Origin: Pleomorphomonas sp.
Lineage (GTDB): Bacteria; Pseudomonadota; Alphaproteobacteria; Rhizobiales; Pleomorphomonadaceae
Length of the DNA: 64,000 nucleotides
Reading direction: 5' to 3'
NCBI GenBank assembly: GCA_029976075.1
Contig: JARKNW010000133.1
Span: 53,790-117,789 of the forward strand
Shown: piece by piece, positions 49,146-59,109 of the stretch
Numbering within the stretch: the stretch's first letter is position 1
How the letters are laid out: the number at the start of each line of letters is the position of its first letter
Notes under the pieces: model-generated
Told to the model about the DNA's origin: nothing
The model's input: only the letters and a program-made list of their open reading frames with translations
The model's database searches: none
Translations under genes and position numbers: made by a program

Positions 49146-49308
49146 TGGTTACCAGCTAGTTAACCCCGGTTCTTCAAAGTCGTTAACGCTCTTTAACGGA
49201 TGGCGTTGCGTCTTGGCATAACGATGCTAGTGTGCCCCAGTCGATGACGCGGATCGGTGGGTGGCTTCTCGTGCCGTCAACTGATCCCCTAAAGTGCGGA
49301 TGGGGCCG

Positions 49309-49578
49309 ATGTCGGATATGCGGGACGAGCTGCTTGAGCCGGTAGAGGCCACGGTAAGCGATAATTTCAAGCATCGGGCCATGACGCACATGGAGCGCGC
49401 CTTCGACGATGCCGACGATGACGGTATTCCGGTCGATGCGGTTGCCCATGCCGCCCTGTTCGCTGCCCTGACGACCCTCGTCGAGTGTTTTGGCGAGGAA
49501 AGTGTCGCGAGACTTGTCGCCGAGCTTCCGGAGAAGATCACGTCGGGCGGATACACGCTGTTGCGTACCCTGCAGTAG
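49309..49578 (+). CDS. Small conserved hypothetical protein
   Basis: An 89-aa acidic protein: MSDMRDELLEPVEATVSDNFKHRAMTHMERAFDDADDDGIPVDAVAHAALFAALTTLVECFGEESVARLVAELPEKI in segments; helical, without signal peptide. The ATG at 49309 follows GGGG-rich sequence; a start five codons earlier is possible. Upstream, 163 bases contain two TTAAC words. I recognise the type as recurrent in rhizobial genomes, but no function is known. Confidence 0.65.
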   Translation: MSDMRDELLEPVEATVSDNFKHRAMTHMERAFDDADDDGIPVDAVAHAALFAALTTLVECFGEESVARLVAELPEKITSGGYTLLRTLQ

Positions 49579-49614
49579 GCCAAGACAGGCCATCGTGCGA
49601 GGCCGGGGGAGGAC

Positions 49615-50295
49615 ATGCGGATTTCCATCGGAGCGAACTTGTTCGCCGTAGCGATCGCGGCGGGCACGTTGCTGTGCGTTGTGCCAACCGCTTATGCCTT
49701 TGGTCTCGAGTCTCCATCGGAAACCAATCGCTCGTCGGGCAACGGCTACGGCTTCACCATTCCCAACGAAGCAGGCCCCAGCTCCGGCACCGGGCTGGCA
49801 CCCTCATCTGACGAGGGACAAGCGGGATCTCTTCCCCAAGTACACTACGATCTCTCGACATTGCCGCCGCCCGTTGCCGCCATGCGCGAAAAGATCATTG
49901 CGGCGGCCCGATCCGGCGATCCGGCACAGATGCGATCGACGATCGGACTCTCAGACCCTGCGCCAGTCTTCTCTTCTACCGGAGAGGGAGATCCCATCGA
50001 TATCCTGAAGGCAGCGTCCGGCGACAGCGCCGGGCTTGAAGTGCTGGCCATCTTGCTCGATGTGCTCGACGCCGGGTGGGTCGTGAAGGGAGAAGGTACG
50101 CCGCAGGTCCGCTATGTCTGGCCCTATTTTGCCGAGTTGCCACCGAACTCCCTCAGCCGTCGCCAGTTGGTCGAGGTCTATCGCGTGCTGACGGCCGGCG
50201 ACTTCGAAGAAATGCGGGCCGTTGGCTCCTATGAGTTCTATCGTCTTGAGATTGCGGCCGACGGACGCTGGCTCATGTTCATGGCCGGCGAATGA
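49615..50295 (+). CDS. Periplasmic protein of unknown function
   Basis: A 226-aa secreted protein. The signal peptide is MRISIGANLFAVAIAAGTLLCVVPTAYA (1-28). A low-complexity stretch precedes LPPPVAAMREKIIAAARSGDPAQMRSTIG and a C-terminal domain with VLAILLDVLDAGWV, YVWPYFAELPP and FEEMRAVGSYEFYRLEIAADGRWLMFMAG. The pattern is well conserved in Hyphomicrobiales as far as I remember. Its stop overlaps the end of the converging FAD oxidase gene by 17 bases. Confidence 0.72.
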   Translation: MRISIGANLFAVAIAAGTLLCVVPTAYAFGLESPSETNRSSGNGYGFTIPNEAGPSSGTGLAPSSDEGQAGSLPQVHYDLSTLPPPVAAMREKIIAAARSGDPAQMRSTIGLSDPAPVFSSTGEGDPIDILKAASGDSAGLEVLAILLDVLDAGWVVKGEGTPQVRYVWPYFAELPPNSLSRRQLVEVYRVLTAGDFEEMRAVGSYEFYRLEIAADGRWLMFMAGE

Positions 50296-51706
50296 CTCTG
50301 CCGGGGTTGAGAATGTCGTCGGGGTCGAGCGCAGCCTTGAGGCGGCGCATCAGTTCGATATCCAGCGCTGGCTTTACCTCGGCCAGCAGGTCGACTTTCA
50401 GTCGGCCGACACCGTGCTCGGCAGCCACCGAACCATCGTATTTCCCGACTACGTCGTGCACCACGGCGTTCATCTCGTTCCAGTGCGAGAGAAACACCTG
50501 CCGATCGGCGCCTTCAGGCTGACTAACGTTGAAATGGATGTTGCCGTCGCCCATGTGGCCGAAGGGGACGGGTCGGCATCCGGGAAACGCCGCTTTCACC
50601 GCCGCCATCGCCTCCTCCAGAAACGCGGGCAGATCACCGATCGGCACGGAAATGTCGTGCTTGATGGAGCCTCCCTCGAATTTCTGAACTTCACTCATGC
50701 CGTGGCGTAGCCGCCAGAAGCCATCGATCTGGGATTGAGACTGCGCCACCGCAGCTTCAAGTGCCTCACCGGCCGCAGTTGCGCCAGTGAGAATATCCAG
50801 GATGGTTGCACCGGCTTCCGCATCGGACCGGCCCGAACTGACTTCCAGCAGCACGTACCAGGGAGCGCTGGCCGTCGGCAACCTGGCGCCCGACAGATGG
50901 CGCAAGGCGAACTCCATGGCGAGGCCGGACATCAGCTCGAAGCCGGTCAGCCCGAAGCTGGCGGTCGCCTGGGCACGAGCAAACAGGTCCAGCGCGGCCG
51001 CCGGCGACGCAACGGAAACGAAGGCGGCGGCAAGGCCGCGAGGGCGATGATGAAGCCGAAGGGCAGCAGCCGTAACGACCCCCAACGTGCCTTCCGAACC
51101 GATAAACAATTGTTTCAGATCATAACCGGCATTGTCCTTGCCAAGCCGTCTGAGACCGTTCCAGATACGACCGTCGGCCAGCACGACTTCGAGACCGAGG
51201 ACGAGGTTGCGCGCATTGCCATAGGCGAGAACGGCGGTCCCACCGGCGTTGGTGGCTATGTTGCCTCCTATCTGGCACGAGCCAAGGGAAGCCAATGTCA
51301 GGGGAAACATCCGGCCCGCGGCTTCGGCAGCCGCGTGGATCGACGCAAGCGGCACGCCGGCCTCGGCGGTCATCGTAAGGCCGAGGGGATCAACGGACCG
51401 GATTTTGTTAAGCCGCTCCAGGGAAAGGATAATCTCTCCTTCTCCCGGTGTGGGTATCTGCCCTCCGACGAGGCCGGTGTTACCGCCTTGCGGTACAATT
51501 GCCGTCTTCGTCTCGTTGGCAAGACGGAGGATTGCGGCGACTTCCTCAGTGTTGGCCGGCCTCAGGACGAGCGGTGTTTCTCCCCTGTACAGGTCGCGCC
51601 ATTCCACGAGATAGCGAGCCTTGTCGCTCTCATCGGAGAGGGCATGACCGGGCCCGACGAGGGCGGCAAAGCGGGAGATGAGAGCGGGTGTCAAAGGGGC
51701 TTTCAT
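50279..51706 (-). CDS. FAD-binding oxidase (GlcD / D-2-hydroxyacid dehydrogenase type)
   Basis: A 475-aa flavoprotein oxidising D-2-hydroxy acids (D-lactate, glycolate or D-2-hydroxyglutarate). The PCMH FAD domain has VLRPANTEEVAAILRLANETKTAIVPQGGNTGLVGGQ, SLGSCQIGGNIATNAGGTAVLAYGNARNLVLGLEVVLADG, and LKQLFIGSEGTLGVVTAA. The C-terminal domain has FGHMGDGNIHFNVSQPEG (metal-binding His), AAEHGVGRLKV, and ends LDPDDILNPGRV. The ATG at 51706 is chosen; an ATG nine codons upstream is less likely. Its 3' end overlaps the converging gene by 17 bases. Confidence 0.9.
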   Translation of the reverse strand: MKAPLTPALISRFAALVGPGHALSDESDKARYLVEWRDLYRGETPLVLRPANTEEVAAILRLANETKTAIVPQGGNTGLVGGQIPTPGEGEIILSLERLNKIRSVDPLGLTMTAEAGVPLASIHAAAEAAGRMFPLTLASLGSCQIGGNIATNAGGTAVLAYGNARNLVLGLEVVLADGRIWNGLRRLGKDNAGYDLKQLFIGSEGTLGVVTAAALRLHHRPRGLAAAFVSVASPAAALDLFARAQATASFGLTGFELMSGLAMEFALRHLSGARLPTASAPWYVLLEVSSGRSDAEAGATILDILTGATAAGEALEAAVAQSQSQIDGFWRLRHGMSEVQKFEGGSIKHDISVPIGDLPAFLEEAMAAVKAAFPGCRPVPFGHMGDGNIHFNVSQPEGADRQVFLSHWNEMNAVVHDVVGKYDGSVAAEHGVGRLKVDLLAEVKPALDIELMRRLKAALDPDDILNPGRVIRRP

Positions 51707-51857
51707 GTGGCGGAACCTACAGCCCCCGACCATGGCCGTCGAGGGCCGGCCGCAGTCACGACAGGCGTCCCGATGAGGCCGCTCCTCGACTTGCTATTGT
51801 CATAATCCTTGTGTCATACGAGCACGTCATCTGGATTTGATTAGGCGGGGTTACAAA

Positions 51858-52676
51858 ATGGCAGGTGCTGTGGGTCTGATGGCGGGCAAGCGTGGCCTGA
51901 TCATGGGATTGGCCAACAACCGTTCCATGGCCTGGGGAATTGCCAAGTCGCTCCATGCCGCTGGCGCAGAGATCGCGCTGACCTATCAGGGCGATGCGTT
52001 GAGGAAACGCGTCGAGCCTCTGGCCGCAGAACTTGGTGCGTTGGTGGTCGGTCATTGCGACGTCACGGAGGCCGACACAATCGATGCCGTCTTCGCAACG
52101 CTTGCCGAGAAATGGGGCAAGATTGACTTCCTGGTTCATGCGATCGGCTTCTCGGACAAGGACGAACTGACGGGTCGCTACGTCGACACCAGCGAAGCCA
52201 ACTTCCAGAAGACCATGCTGATCTCGGTCTACTCCTTCACGGCCGTCGCTCGGCGCGCCGAGAAGCTGATGACCGATGGCGGCTCGATGTTGACGCTGAC
52301 CTATTACGGCGCCGAGAAGGTGATGCCGAACTACAATGTCATGGGCATCGCCAAGGCTGCGCTTGAGGCCTCTGTCAAGTACATCGCCGTTGATCTCGGT
52401 CCGAAGAACATCCGCGTCAATGCCGTCTCGGCGGGTCCGGTCAAGACCCTGGCAGCATCCGGCATCGGCGACTTCCGCTACATCCTCAAGTGGAACGAGT
52501 ACAATGCGCCATTGCGTCGCACCGTGACCATCGAGGAAGTCGGCGACAGCTCCCTCTATCTTCTGTCCGATCTCGGCCGCGCCGTCACCGGCGAGGTTCT
52601 GCATGTCGACAGCGGCTATCACACCGTGGGCATGAAGGCGGTGGATGCACCGGACATTTCGGTCATCAAGGACTGA
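51858..52676 (+). CDS. fabI: Enoyl-ACP reductase (NADH) FabI
   Basis: FabI reduces trans-2-enoyl-ACP in the last step of fatty-acid elongation. The 272-aa SDR protein reads MAGKRGLIMGLANNRSMAWGIAKSL (the FabI-type NAD site), LVHAIGFSDKDELTGRYVDTS, the catalytic Y-x6-K (YYGAEKVMPNYNVMGIAKAALE), and LSDLGRAVTGEVLHVDSGYHTVGM. The ATG at 51858 with GGCGGGG upstream gives the standard start. fabB/fabA are not adjacent. Confidence 0.95.
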   Translation: MAGAVGLMAGKRGLIMGLANNRSMAWGIAKSLHAAGAEIALTYQGDALRKRVEPLAAELGALVVGHCDVTEADTIDAVFATLAEKWGKIDFLVHAIGFSDKDELTGRYVDTSEANFQKTMLISVYSFTAVARRAEKLMTDGGSMLTLTYYGAEKVMPNYNVMGIAKAALEASVKYIAVDLGPKNIRVNAVSAGPVKTLAASGIGDFRYILKWNEYNAPLRRTVTIEEVGDSSLYLLSDLGRAVTGEVLHVDSGYHTVGMKAVDAPDISVIKD

Positions 52677-52704
52677 GCCAATCTGGATTTCAGCCAAGCA
52701 AGCC

Positions 52705-52729
52705 AGCCGGGCCGAAAGCCCGGCTTTTT
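52705..52729 (+). terminator. fabI rho-independent terminator
   Basis: AGCCGGGC (52705-52712) pairs with GCCCGGCT (52718-52725) around a CGAAA loop, then TTTTT. It lies 29 bases after the fabI stop. Confidence 0.85.
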
Positions 52730-52923
52730 GCATTCCTCGCCCAACCTTGACAACGCGCCTCCCCACTCCTAGATGAGCGCCCATGGGTGAGGGACCCCAG
52801 CCGCCCGCCGGCGCAAGCCATGGTGAAGTTCCCGTCGATCGCTTCCGTAACAAGGCATCGAGACCTCTCGGCAATGCGGGCACCCTGCTTACGGTCATGT
52901 CCGATGCCATACGGAGAACGGTC

Positions 52924-53361
52924 ATGTCGTCCCCATTGCCCACACTCGACGAGCTGAAAGCCCAGGCTCGCCGTCTCAGAAGCTCGCTTGCAGAAACCGG
53001 TAGCGAGATCAGCCATTCGAAATCGCTGGAGCTGATCGCCCGGCAGCACGGCTTTGCCGACTGGAATACGCTTTATGCCAAGGTTGGCAACGAGCCGCCG
53101 CGCCGCGCCTGGAACCCGGGCGATCGGGTGAAGGGAAGCTACCTCGGCAAAGCTTTCGAGGGCACCGTGCTGGCGCTCAAGGCAGCTACATCGGTACCCG
53201 GCTACTACACGATCACCGTCGATTTCGACGAACCCATCGACGTGGTCGAGTTCGAAAGCTTCTCGGCTTTCCGCAAGCGCGTTACCGCGACCATCGACGA
53301 GGAGGGCATCAGCCCATCGAAGACGTCGAATGGCCGGCCGCACATGGTGCTCAGCCCTTGA
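52924..53361 (+). CDS. Glyoxalase-related small protein (PF20066-like)
   Basis: A 145-aa protein. Its first half, LDELKAQARRLRSSLAETGSEISHSKSLELIARQHGFADWNTLYAKV, matches the helical domain found in several glyoxalase-related proteins. The second half (RVKGSYLGKAFEGTVLALKA... ITVDFDEPIDVVEFESF) is a small beta domain. I place the start at ATG 52924 (GGAG upstream); ATG 52897 is an alternative. The function is unknown; metal-dependent glyoxalase activity should not be assumed. Confidence 0.7.
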   Translation: MSSPLPTLDELKAQARRLRSSLAETGSEISHSKSLELIARQHGFADWNTLYAKVGNEPPRRAWNPGDRVKGSYLGKAFEGTVLALKAATSVPGYYTITVDFDEPIDVVEFESFSAFRKRVTATIDEEGISPSKTSNGRPHMVLSP

Positions 53362-53408
53362 TGATGCCCGGTCCAGGGTCCGCTTGACTTGTCGAGCGGC
53401 CCCTGGAC

Positions 53409-54197
53409 TCAGGCGAGCAATGCCTTGGTCGCGGCCGCCACATCGGCCTGCCGCATCAGGCTTTCACCAATCAGGAAGGTCCGCGCACCGACGTGCGCCA
53501 ACCGCGCAAGGTCGGCCGGCGTGAACACACCGGATTCAGCGACCAGGATCCGGTTACCGGGAATGAGCTTCGACAGCTCTTCCGTGGTCTCGAGTCGCGT
53601 TTCGAAAGTGCGAAGGTTGCGGTTGTTGATACCGAGAAGTGGAGAGCGAAGCTTCAACGCCCGCTCGAGTTCGACGGCGTCGTGAACTTCGAGGAGCACG
53701 TCCATGCCAAGCTCGAAAGCCGTATCCTCAAGGCACTTTGCGGTATCGTCGTCAACGGCTGCGAGGATGATCAGGATGCAGTCGGCGCCCCAAGCCCGCG
53801 CTTCGTAAACCTGATAAGGCGAAAAGAGGAAGTCCTTGCGGAGCGCCGGCAGTGCCGCCGCCGTACGGGCCGCCTTCAGATAATCGGGATGCCCCTGAAA
53901 GGACGGGGCATCGGTCAGGACCGAAAGACAGGCCGCCCCCCCCTCTTCGTAGGCCCGCGCCAAGGCCGGCGGATCGAAGTCAGGCCGGATCAATCCCTTC
54001 GACGGGCTGGCCTTCTTGATCTCGGCAATCAGGGCATAGCGCCCCTCGGCATGCTTCCGTTCGATGGCAGAGCGGAAACCGCGCGTCGGCGGTTGATCGG
54101 CCGCAATGGTCTTGATCATTGCAAGCGGAATCGCAGCTTCAGCGGCGGCTATTTCCTGGCGCTTGTAGGCCTCGATACGGGCAAGGATGTCAGCCAC
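53409..54197 (-). CDS. trpC: Indole-3-glycerol phosphate synthase
   Basis: TrpC closes the indole ring in tryptophan synthesis. The 262-aa TIM barrel has the catalytic [21 protein letters not shown] (Lys, Ser-Pro-Ser-Lys), [52 protein letters not shown] and [13 protein letters not shown]. The GTG start at 54197 with GAGG upstream gives the normal N-terminus [13 protein letters not shown]. It starts 10 bases after the trpD stop. Confidence 0.95.
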   Translation of the reverse strand: MADILARIEAYKRQEIAAAEAAIPLAMIKTIAADQPPTRGFRSAIERKHAEGRYALIAEIKKASPSKGLIRPDFDPPALARAYEEGGAACLSVLTDAPSFQGHPDYLKAARTAAALPALRKDFLFSPYQVYEARAWGADCILIILAAVDDDTAKCLEDTAFELGMDVLLEVHDAVELERALKLRSPLLGINNRNLRTFETRLETTEELSKLIPGNRILVAESGVFTPADLARLAHVGARTFLIGESLMRQADVAAATKALLA

Positions 54198-54207
54198 TAC
54201 TGATACC

Positions 54208-55221
54208 TCAGACGTTGGAGCGTGCAACGAGCTTGTCGAGGGCCGCCAAGGCACGCCCGCTGTCGATGGAATCGGCGGCGAGGGTTACGCCATCCTTCAG
54301 CGTAGGGGCACGATCTGCGAGCACCAGCGCGGCAGCAACATTGAGCAGCACAGTGTCTCGGTAGGCGCCGGCTGCACCATTGAGCAATGCCCTGAGCGCC
54401 TGTGCGTTATCCTCCGCCGAACCGCCGCGCACCGCCTCGGGGGCATGGTGCGGCAACCCGGCATCTTCCGGCGTCACATCGAAGCAGCGAACCGAGCCGT
54501 TCCTCAGCTCTGCGACATAGGTCGGGCCGGACAACGTCATCTCGTCGAGACCATCGGAACCGTGGACAACCCAGACCGATTCAGAGCCAAGAGCGGCCAG
54601 CGTTTCAGCCACCGGCTGCAGCCATTGACGGGAGAAAACACCGACGAGTTGGCGCCGCACGCCGGCCGGGTTGGAGAGCGGTCCGAGGATATTGAAGACG
54701 GTGCGGGTTCCAAGTTCGACACGGCTCGGACCAACATGCTTCATCGCCGAATGGTGTACTGGCGCAAACATGAAGCCAACACCCGCCTCGCGAATGCAGG
54801 CGGCGATGGTGTCGGGTCCAATATCGATCCTGACTCCAAGCGCCATCAACACGTCCGCGGCGCCTGATTTCGATGAGAGGGCTCGATTGCCATGCTTGGC
54901 GATGGAAAGGCCGGCACCGGCTGCCACGAACGCCGACGCGGTGGAAATGTTGAGGCTACCCGAGGCATCGCCGCCGGTTCCAACGATATCGACCGCATCC
55001 GCCGGGGCATCCACCCTCAGCATGCGCGAACGCATGGACGACACGGCACCGGCGATTTCCTCGACGGTCTCGCCGCGCACCCGGAGCGCCATCAGGAAGC
55101 CACCGATCTGCGACGGCGTGGCCTCGCCGGTCATCATGATGTCGAAGGCCGACGTCGCCTCCTCCCGGCTCAAGCTGGCTCCGGAAGCCACCTTGGCGAT
55201 CAGGGTCTTGAAATCCGCCAT
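54208..55221 (-). CDS. trpD: Anthranilate phosphoribosyltransferase
   Basis: TrpD attaches phosphoribose from PRPP to anthranilate. The 337-aa protein has [61 protein letters not shown] (PRPP and metal site), [37 protein letters not shown], and [10 protein letters not shown]. The ATG at 55221 is standard. It lies 134 bases downstream of ppiD and upstream of trpC; trpE and trpG are not in the window. Confidence 0.95.
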   Translation of the reverse strand: MADFKTLIAKVASGASLSREEATSAFDIMMTGEATPSQIGGFLMALRVRGETVEEIAGAVSSMRSRMLRVDAPADAVDIVGTGGDASGSLNISTASAFVAAGAGLSIAKHGNRALSSKSGAADVLMALGVRIDIGPDTIAACIREAGVGFMFAPVHHSAMKHVGPSRVELGTRTVFNILGPLSNPAGVRRQLVGVFSRQWLQPVAETLAALGSESVWVVHGSDGLDEMTLSGPTYVAELRNGSVRCFDVTPEDAGLPHHAPEAVRGGSAEDNAQALRALLNGAAGAYRDTVLLNVAAALVLADRAPTLKDGVTLAADSIDSGRALAALDKLVARSNV

Positions 55222-55355
55222 CGCTCGTTCCCGTCCATCATGCAATCTCCGGCAATTGCAGGGCAATGCCGGAGAGCGTTTCATTAAACCACCGTCCGCG
55301 CCGGCATCCAGGAGCCGTGGAACGGCAAACTCTGGCCCGTGGGCCAGATGCCCCA

Positions 55356-57248
55356 TCAGTTGGCGTTGCCCGCACCGATCGCGGCGTTCAGCAGCGACTG
55401 ATTGACCGAGGTACCGAACTCTTCCTGGGCCGCAGCGAGATACTGCCCATAAAGCCCCTGCCCCAACGCCGCAGCAATCTTGTCGGCAATGTCGACAGCC
55501 TCTCCGGCCCCTTCCGGCATCGGCGGATTGACCACCTCGGTGACCGACAGCACGATACGCGTGCCATCCTGTCCAGGGATGGCGGCCACGTGTCCCTTCG
55601 GCCCACCGAAGGCGGCATTGACGCCCTCGGCGCCAAGACCGGCATCGCCGGCCTGGCGCGTGACGCCCGAAGCCGTCTCGACCTCCACCGAAGCGGACTT
55701 GGCCAGATCATCGATCGGCGTGCCGCCCTTGAGAGCCTTGACCATCTCATCGGCCTTGGTCGTCAGGCGAACCTGCGCTTCGGCATCGGTCCAGGCGACA
55801 ACCGCCTTGTCCTTTACTTCATCGAGCGACCGCTCACGACCCGGCGTCACCTTGGAAACGTTGTACCAGATGAAACCCCGGTTGACGGACAGCGGCTCGT
55901 TCTCACCGCCTTCTTCGGCAGCGAAAGCCGCCTTCAGAAGCTCCGCCTGGTTAGGCAACCCGGCCACCGGCTGATCGTCCGTGCCATTGCCTTCGGCGTC
56001 GACCTGCGCCGTGATGAGCTTCAGCTTGAAGCGACCCGCCACATCCTGCAGCGTCGCACCACCAGCCAGCGCATCTTCAACCTCGTCATGGATTTCCATC
56101 ACGGAGCGCTCGGCAGCCTTGGCAGCAATCGCCTTTCGGATTTCCGGAGCCACTTCGGCCTGGGTCTTGGTATGCGCAGGCTGAATCTCGATCACGCGCA
56201 GAAGCACCGTGCCGAAAGATGACTTCACCGGCTCGCTCGGCGTGTTGATCGCAAGACCGAATGCGGCTGCAGCGACAGCCGGATCAAGTACCTTGTCACG
56301 GGAGAGGAGACCAAGGTCCACATCTTCCGGCTTGGAGCCGGCATCGACGATCAACTGATCGAAGCTCGCGCCCGCCTTGAGCTTGGCGGCCGCTGCGGTC
56401 GCCTCTTCGGGGGTCGCATAGAAAAGCTGCTGAATGCGGCGCTGCTCGGGCGCGCCATACTGATCCTTGGTACGCGTATACTCGCGCGAGACTTCCTCGT
56501 CGGTCACCGCCGACGTGTCAGCCACGCCCTCCGGCGTCAGAGCCAGCACCTCGATGGCGCGGAACTCCGGCGCCCGGAACTGCGCCTTGTGCTCCTCATA
56601 CCACTTGGCAAGCACGTCTTCGGCAGGTTTGCCGATCGGCTCAACCTGGGCACGGGCCAGCGTAAGGTAACGGACATCGCGCGCTTCATTCTGGTACCGA
56701 TAGATGGCGCCGACCATCGCCTTCGGCACAGTCAAGCCACCGACGAGACCGAGCGACAACTGGCGGCTCAGCTCTTCCTTACGCCGCTGGGCGATGAAAA
56801 TCGCCTCATTGAGCCCGTTCTGGCTCAGAAGCTGGTTGAAGTAATCCCGATTGAAATTCTGTGCGCCGGGCGCCCGCAGCTGCGGGTCATCGACAATCGC
56901 CTGGGCAAGACGGTCGTCAGAGACGCCGAGCCCGACCGCCGCCGCCATGTTCGCGACCGTCGCCTCTCCCATGAGGGTGCCGAGCGTCTGCTGCGGCAAG
57001 CCGATGGAGCGGGCCATGTCCGGCGTCAACGCCTGGCCGATCTGGCGAGACAACGCCTGCGACTGCCGCTGATAGGCGCGCTGGAATTCACCAAGCGTAA
57101 TCTTGGTGTCACCTACGGTCGCGAGTGTATCGGAATGCGATGCTCCGAGGCGGGAACCGACGCCCCAGCCGATAAAGGACAGCGTCAACAGGCCCAGAAA
57201 GATCTTCGCGGGAAGCGTGTTCGCCCCGCGGCGCATTGAATCAAGCAT
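55356..57248 (-). CDS. ppiD: Peptidyl-prolyl isomerase, PpiD/SurA-type periplasmic chaperone
   Basis: A 630-aa membrane-anchored folding factor. [35 protein letters not shown] gives an N-in anchor (about 14-32). The SurA-N-like domain follows ([43 protein letters not shown]). A parvulin-type region lies near 255-360 ([31 protein letters not shown]... [21 protein letters not shown]), and a C-terminal chaperone domain follows. The ATG at 57248 places the anchor at the right distance. Located upstream of trpD on the same strand, a conserved rhizobial order. Confidence 0.92.
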   Translation of the reverse strand: MLDSMRRGANTLPAKIFLGLLTLSFIGWGVGSRLGASHSDTLATVGDTKITLGEFQRAYQRQSQALSRQIGQALTPDMARSIGLPQQTLGTLMGEATVANMAAAVGLGVSDDRLAQAIVDDPQLRAPGAQNFNRDYFNQLLSQNGLNEAIFIAQRRKEELSRQLSLGLVGGLTVPKAMVGAIYRYQNEARDVRYLTLARAQVEPIGKPAEDVLAKWYEEHKAQFRAPEFRAIEVLALTPEGVADTSAVTDEEVSREYTRTKDQYGAPEQRRIQQLFYATPEEATAAAAKLKAGASFDQLIVDAGSKPEDVDLGLLSRDKVLDPAVAAAAFGLAINTPSEPVKSSFGTVLLRVIEIQPAHTKTQAEVAPEIRKAIAAKAAERSVMEIHDEVEDALAGGATLQDVAGRFKLKLITAQVDAEGNGTDDQPVAGLPNQAELLKAAFAAEEGGENEPLSVNRGFIWYNVSKVTPGRERSLDEVKDKAVVAWTDAEAQVRLTTKADEMVKALKGGTPIDDLAKSASVEVETASGVTRQAGDAGLGAEGVNAAFGGPKGHVAAIPGQDGTRIVLSVTEVVNPPMPEGAGEAVDIADKIAAALGQGLYGQYLAAAQEEFGTSVNQSLLNAAIGAGNAN

Positions 57249-57400
57249 TGTGTCGTCCGTCTCGGGGGCGCGCGCGCCCATCCATCCCAGTCACGCCACC
57301 GGTCTCGCAAGGACCGCTTCGGCGCGCGGGATCATAGGGGCGGCGGCCTCCTGCCGCAAGCGCCGGTTTTGCCTGATAAAGCGCCGAAAACCGGCCTCGA

Positions 57401-57895
57401 TCAATGCTTACCCATGATCTTGTCGAGTACGCCGAGCATCAGGGCCGACATCACGAAGGTGATATGCATGATCACCTGCCACATGATCTGCGTGTCGGTG
57501 TACTCATTGGCATTCAGGAACACCTGCAGGAGATGGATCGAGGAAATGGCGACGATCGACGAAGCGACCTTGATCTTGAGGCTGCCGCTGTCGAGCTTGC
57601 CGAGCCAGTGAATCTCGGCGTTGTGGTTGTCAAAGCGCCCGACGAAATTCTCGTATGAAGCGATCATCACCATCACGAGAAGACTGGCAACCAGCGCAGC
57701 ATCGATCAAGCCGAGCATTGCCAGAATCATCTCGGCCTCCTCGTAGACGAAGACGTTGCCGATGACTTTCCAGAGCTTGACGCCGAAGGAAAGACCATAG
57801 ACGGCGAGCGCCACCGAAAGTCCGATGAGGAAGACCACGAGAATCCAACGGCTTCCCAGAATGATACGCTCAACGACCGTCTCGAGTGCCTTCAT
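57401..57895 (-). CDS. UPF0114 (YqhA) family membrane protein
   Basis: A 164-aa inner-membrane protein with four hydrophobic segments. ETVVERIILGSRWILVVFLIGLSVALAVYGLSFG opens it; LIDAALVASLLVMVMIASYENFVGR and LQVFLNANEYTDTQIMWQVIMHITFVMSALMLGVLDKI complete the family pattern. The ATG at 57895 has AAGGG upstream. Function unknown. It lies between ppiD and the divergent tpiA. Confidence 0.9.
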   Translation of the reverse strand: MKALETVVERIILGSRWILVVFLIGLSVALAVYGLSFGVKLWKVIGNVFVYEEAEMILAMLGLIDAALVASLLVMVMIASYENFVGRFDNHNAEIHWLGKLDSGSLKIKVASSIVAISSIHLLQVFLNANEYTDTQIMWQVIMHITFVMSALMLGVLDKIMGKH

Positions 57896-58052
57896 AGTCA
57901 ATAGCCCTTGCTAGCGTTTTGCACCTTTCGGATATAAATGCGCTTGCGGGTTTTCGCCTACAAGATCATCTTCCTGGCCGCTTTGAGGATTGAGGCCTGG
58001 CCCGGTTCGGGATGGTCCACACCCACGCAACGCATATCGAAGGAACGAGAGC

Positions 58053-58796
58053 ATGTCGGTCAAGCCGCTGGTTGCCGGAAACTGGAAAATGAACGGCCTC
58101 AAGGCCTCTGTCGCCGAATTCGAGGCCATCGCCGCTGGCTATGACGCCGCCCTCAAGGCCAAGGCCGAGCTCGCCATCTGCCCGCCCTTCACCCTCGTTG
58201 CAACGCTCGCCCAGAAGGGCCTGCTTCCCGTCGGTGGCCAGGACTGCCACGCCAAGGTGTCGGGTGCCCACACGGGTGACACGTCGGCCGAAATGCTGAA
58301 GGACGCTGGCGCCACCTACGTCATCGTCGGCCACTCCGAGCGCCGCACCGACCATGCCGAGACCGACGCCATCGTCAAGGCCAAGACGGAAGCTGCCTGG
58401 CGCGCCGGCCTGGTCGCCATCGTCTGCGTCGGCGAGACGCATGCCGAGCGCACCGGCGGCAAGGCGCTCAGCGTCGTAGGCACCCAGGTCGCCGGTTCGC
58501 TGCCAGACGGCACGACGGCCGCCAACACCGTCATTGCCTACGAGCCGGTGTGGGCGATCGGAACCGGCCTGACGCCGACCGCTGCCGACGTCAAGGAAAT
58601 GCACAACTTCATCCGCAAGGAACTGGTCAAGCGCTTCGGCGCCGATGCCAACGGCATCCGCATTCTCTACGGTGGCTCGGTCAAGCCGTCGAACGCCGCC
58701 GAACTGATGGCCGTCGAGGACGTCAACGGCGCGCTGGTCGGTGGCGCCTCGCTGAAGGCTACCGATTTCCTCGGCATTGCTGCCGCCTACAAGTGA
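58053..58796 (+). CDS. tpiA: Triosephosphate isomerase
   Basis: TpiA interconverts dihydroxyacetone phosphate and glyceraldehyde-3-phosphate. The 247-aa barrel has [12 protein letters not shown] (Asn, Lys), [10 protein letters not shown] (catalytic His), [17 protein letters not shown] (catalytic Glu) and [15 protein letters not shown] (phosphate site). The ATG at 58053 is preceded by AAGGAACGAGAG. It faces the UPF0114 gene. Confidence 0.96.
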   Translation: MSVKPLVAGNWKMNGLKASVAEFEAIAAGYDAALKAKAELAICPPFTLVATLAQKGLLPVGGQDCHAKVSGAHTGDTSAEMLKDAGATYVIVGHSERRTDHAETDAIVKAKTEAAWRAGLVAIVCVGETHAERTGGKALSVVGTQVAGSLPDGTTAANTVIAYEPVWAIGTGLTPTAADVKEMHNFIRKELVKRFGADANGIRILYGGSVKPSNAAELMAVEDVNGALVGGASLKATDFLGIAAAYK

Positions 58797-59109
58797 CGAA
58801 ATCGGCATTGGCGTACCCTTCCCTCGGGGAGCGGTGCGCCACTGCCACCTTTGACAGGACACCGCCAGGAGGGCGGGCAGCCACCCCTCTCTCCAGCTTT
58901 TCCCGAGAACGGGAAAAGAGCATGTCGAGACCAAGCGCCCACCCTCAGAGGTGCGGCCATAGGATCGAAGGCTCGCCCCGCCGAAGCGTGGGCGATCGTG
59001 CCCCCCGCATCGGGGAGAGGCGCGAGGGGGAAAATCTAGCGAATAAGTGGAAAGGCCGATAAGAGGATCTTTCCGCTGGCCGATAGCCACTCGCACAGGA
59101 CCACGCCCC
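58797..59109. other. Intergenic region between tpiA and pyrC
   Basis: Three hundred and thirteen bases without a convincing gene. A perfect 9-bp inverted repeat CTTTTCCCG-AGAA-CGGGAAAAG lies at 58897-58918; it could end tpiA transcription but lacks a T-tract. GC-rich stretches with repeated CCCTC and CGGGGAGAGG words follow. The pyrC ribosome site lies at the right end. Confidence 0.5.

Noticed and set aside
49183..49197. TTAAC-N5-TTAAC as a possible CtrA site
   Set aside because: The spacing between TTAA and TTAAC is six bases rather than seven, so it does not fit the consensus.
58550..59062. A plus-strand frame starting inside tpiA and running into the spacer before pyrC
   Set aside because: It starts out of frame within tpiA and continues through GC-rich spacer; no motif or ribosome site.
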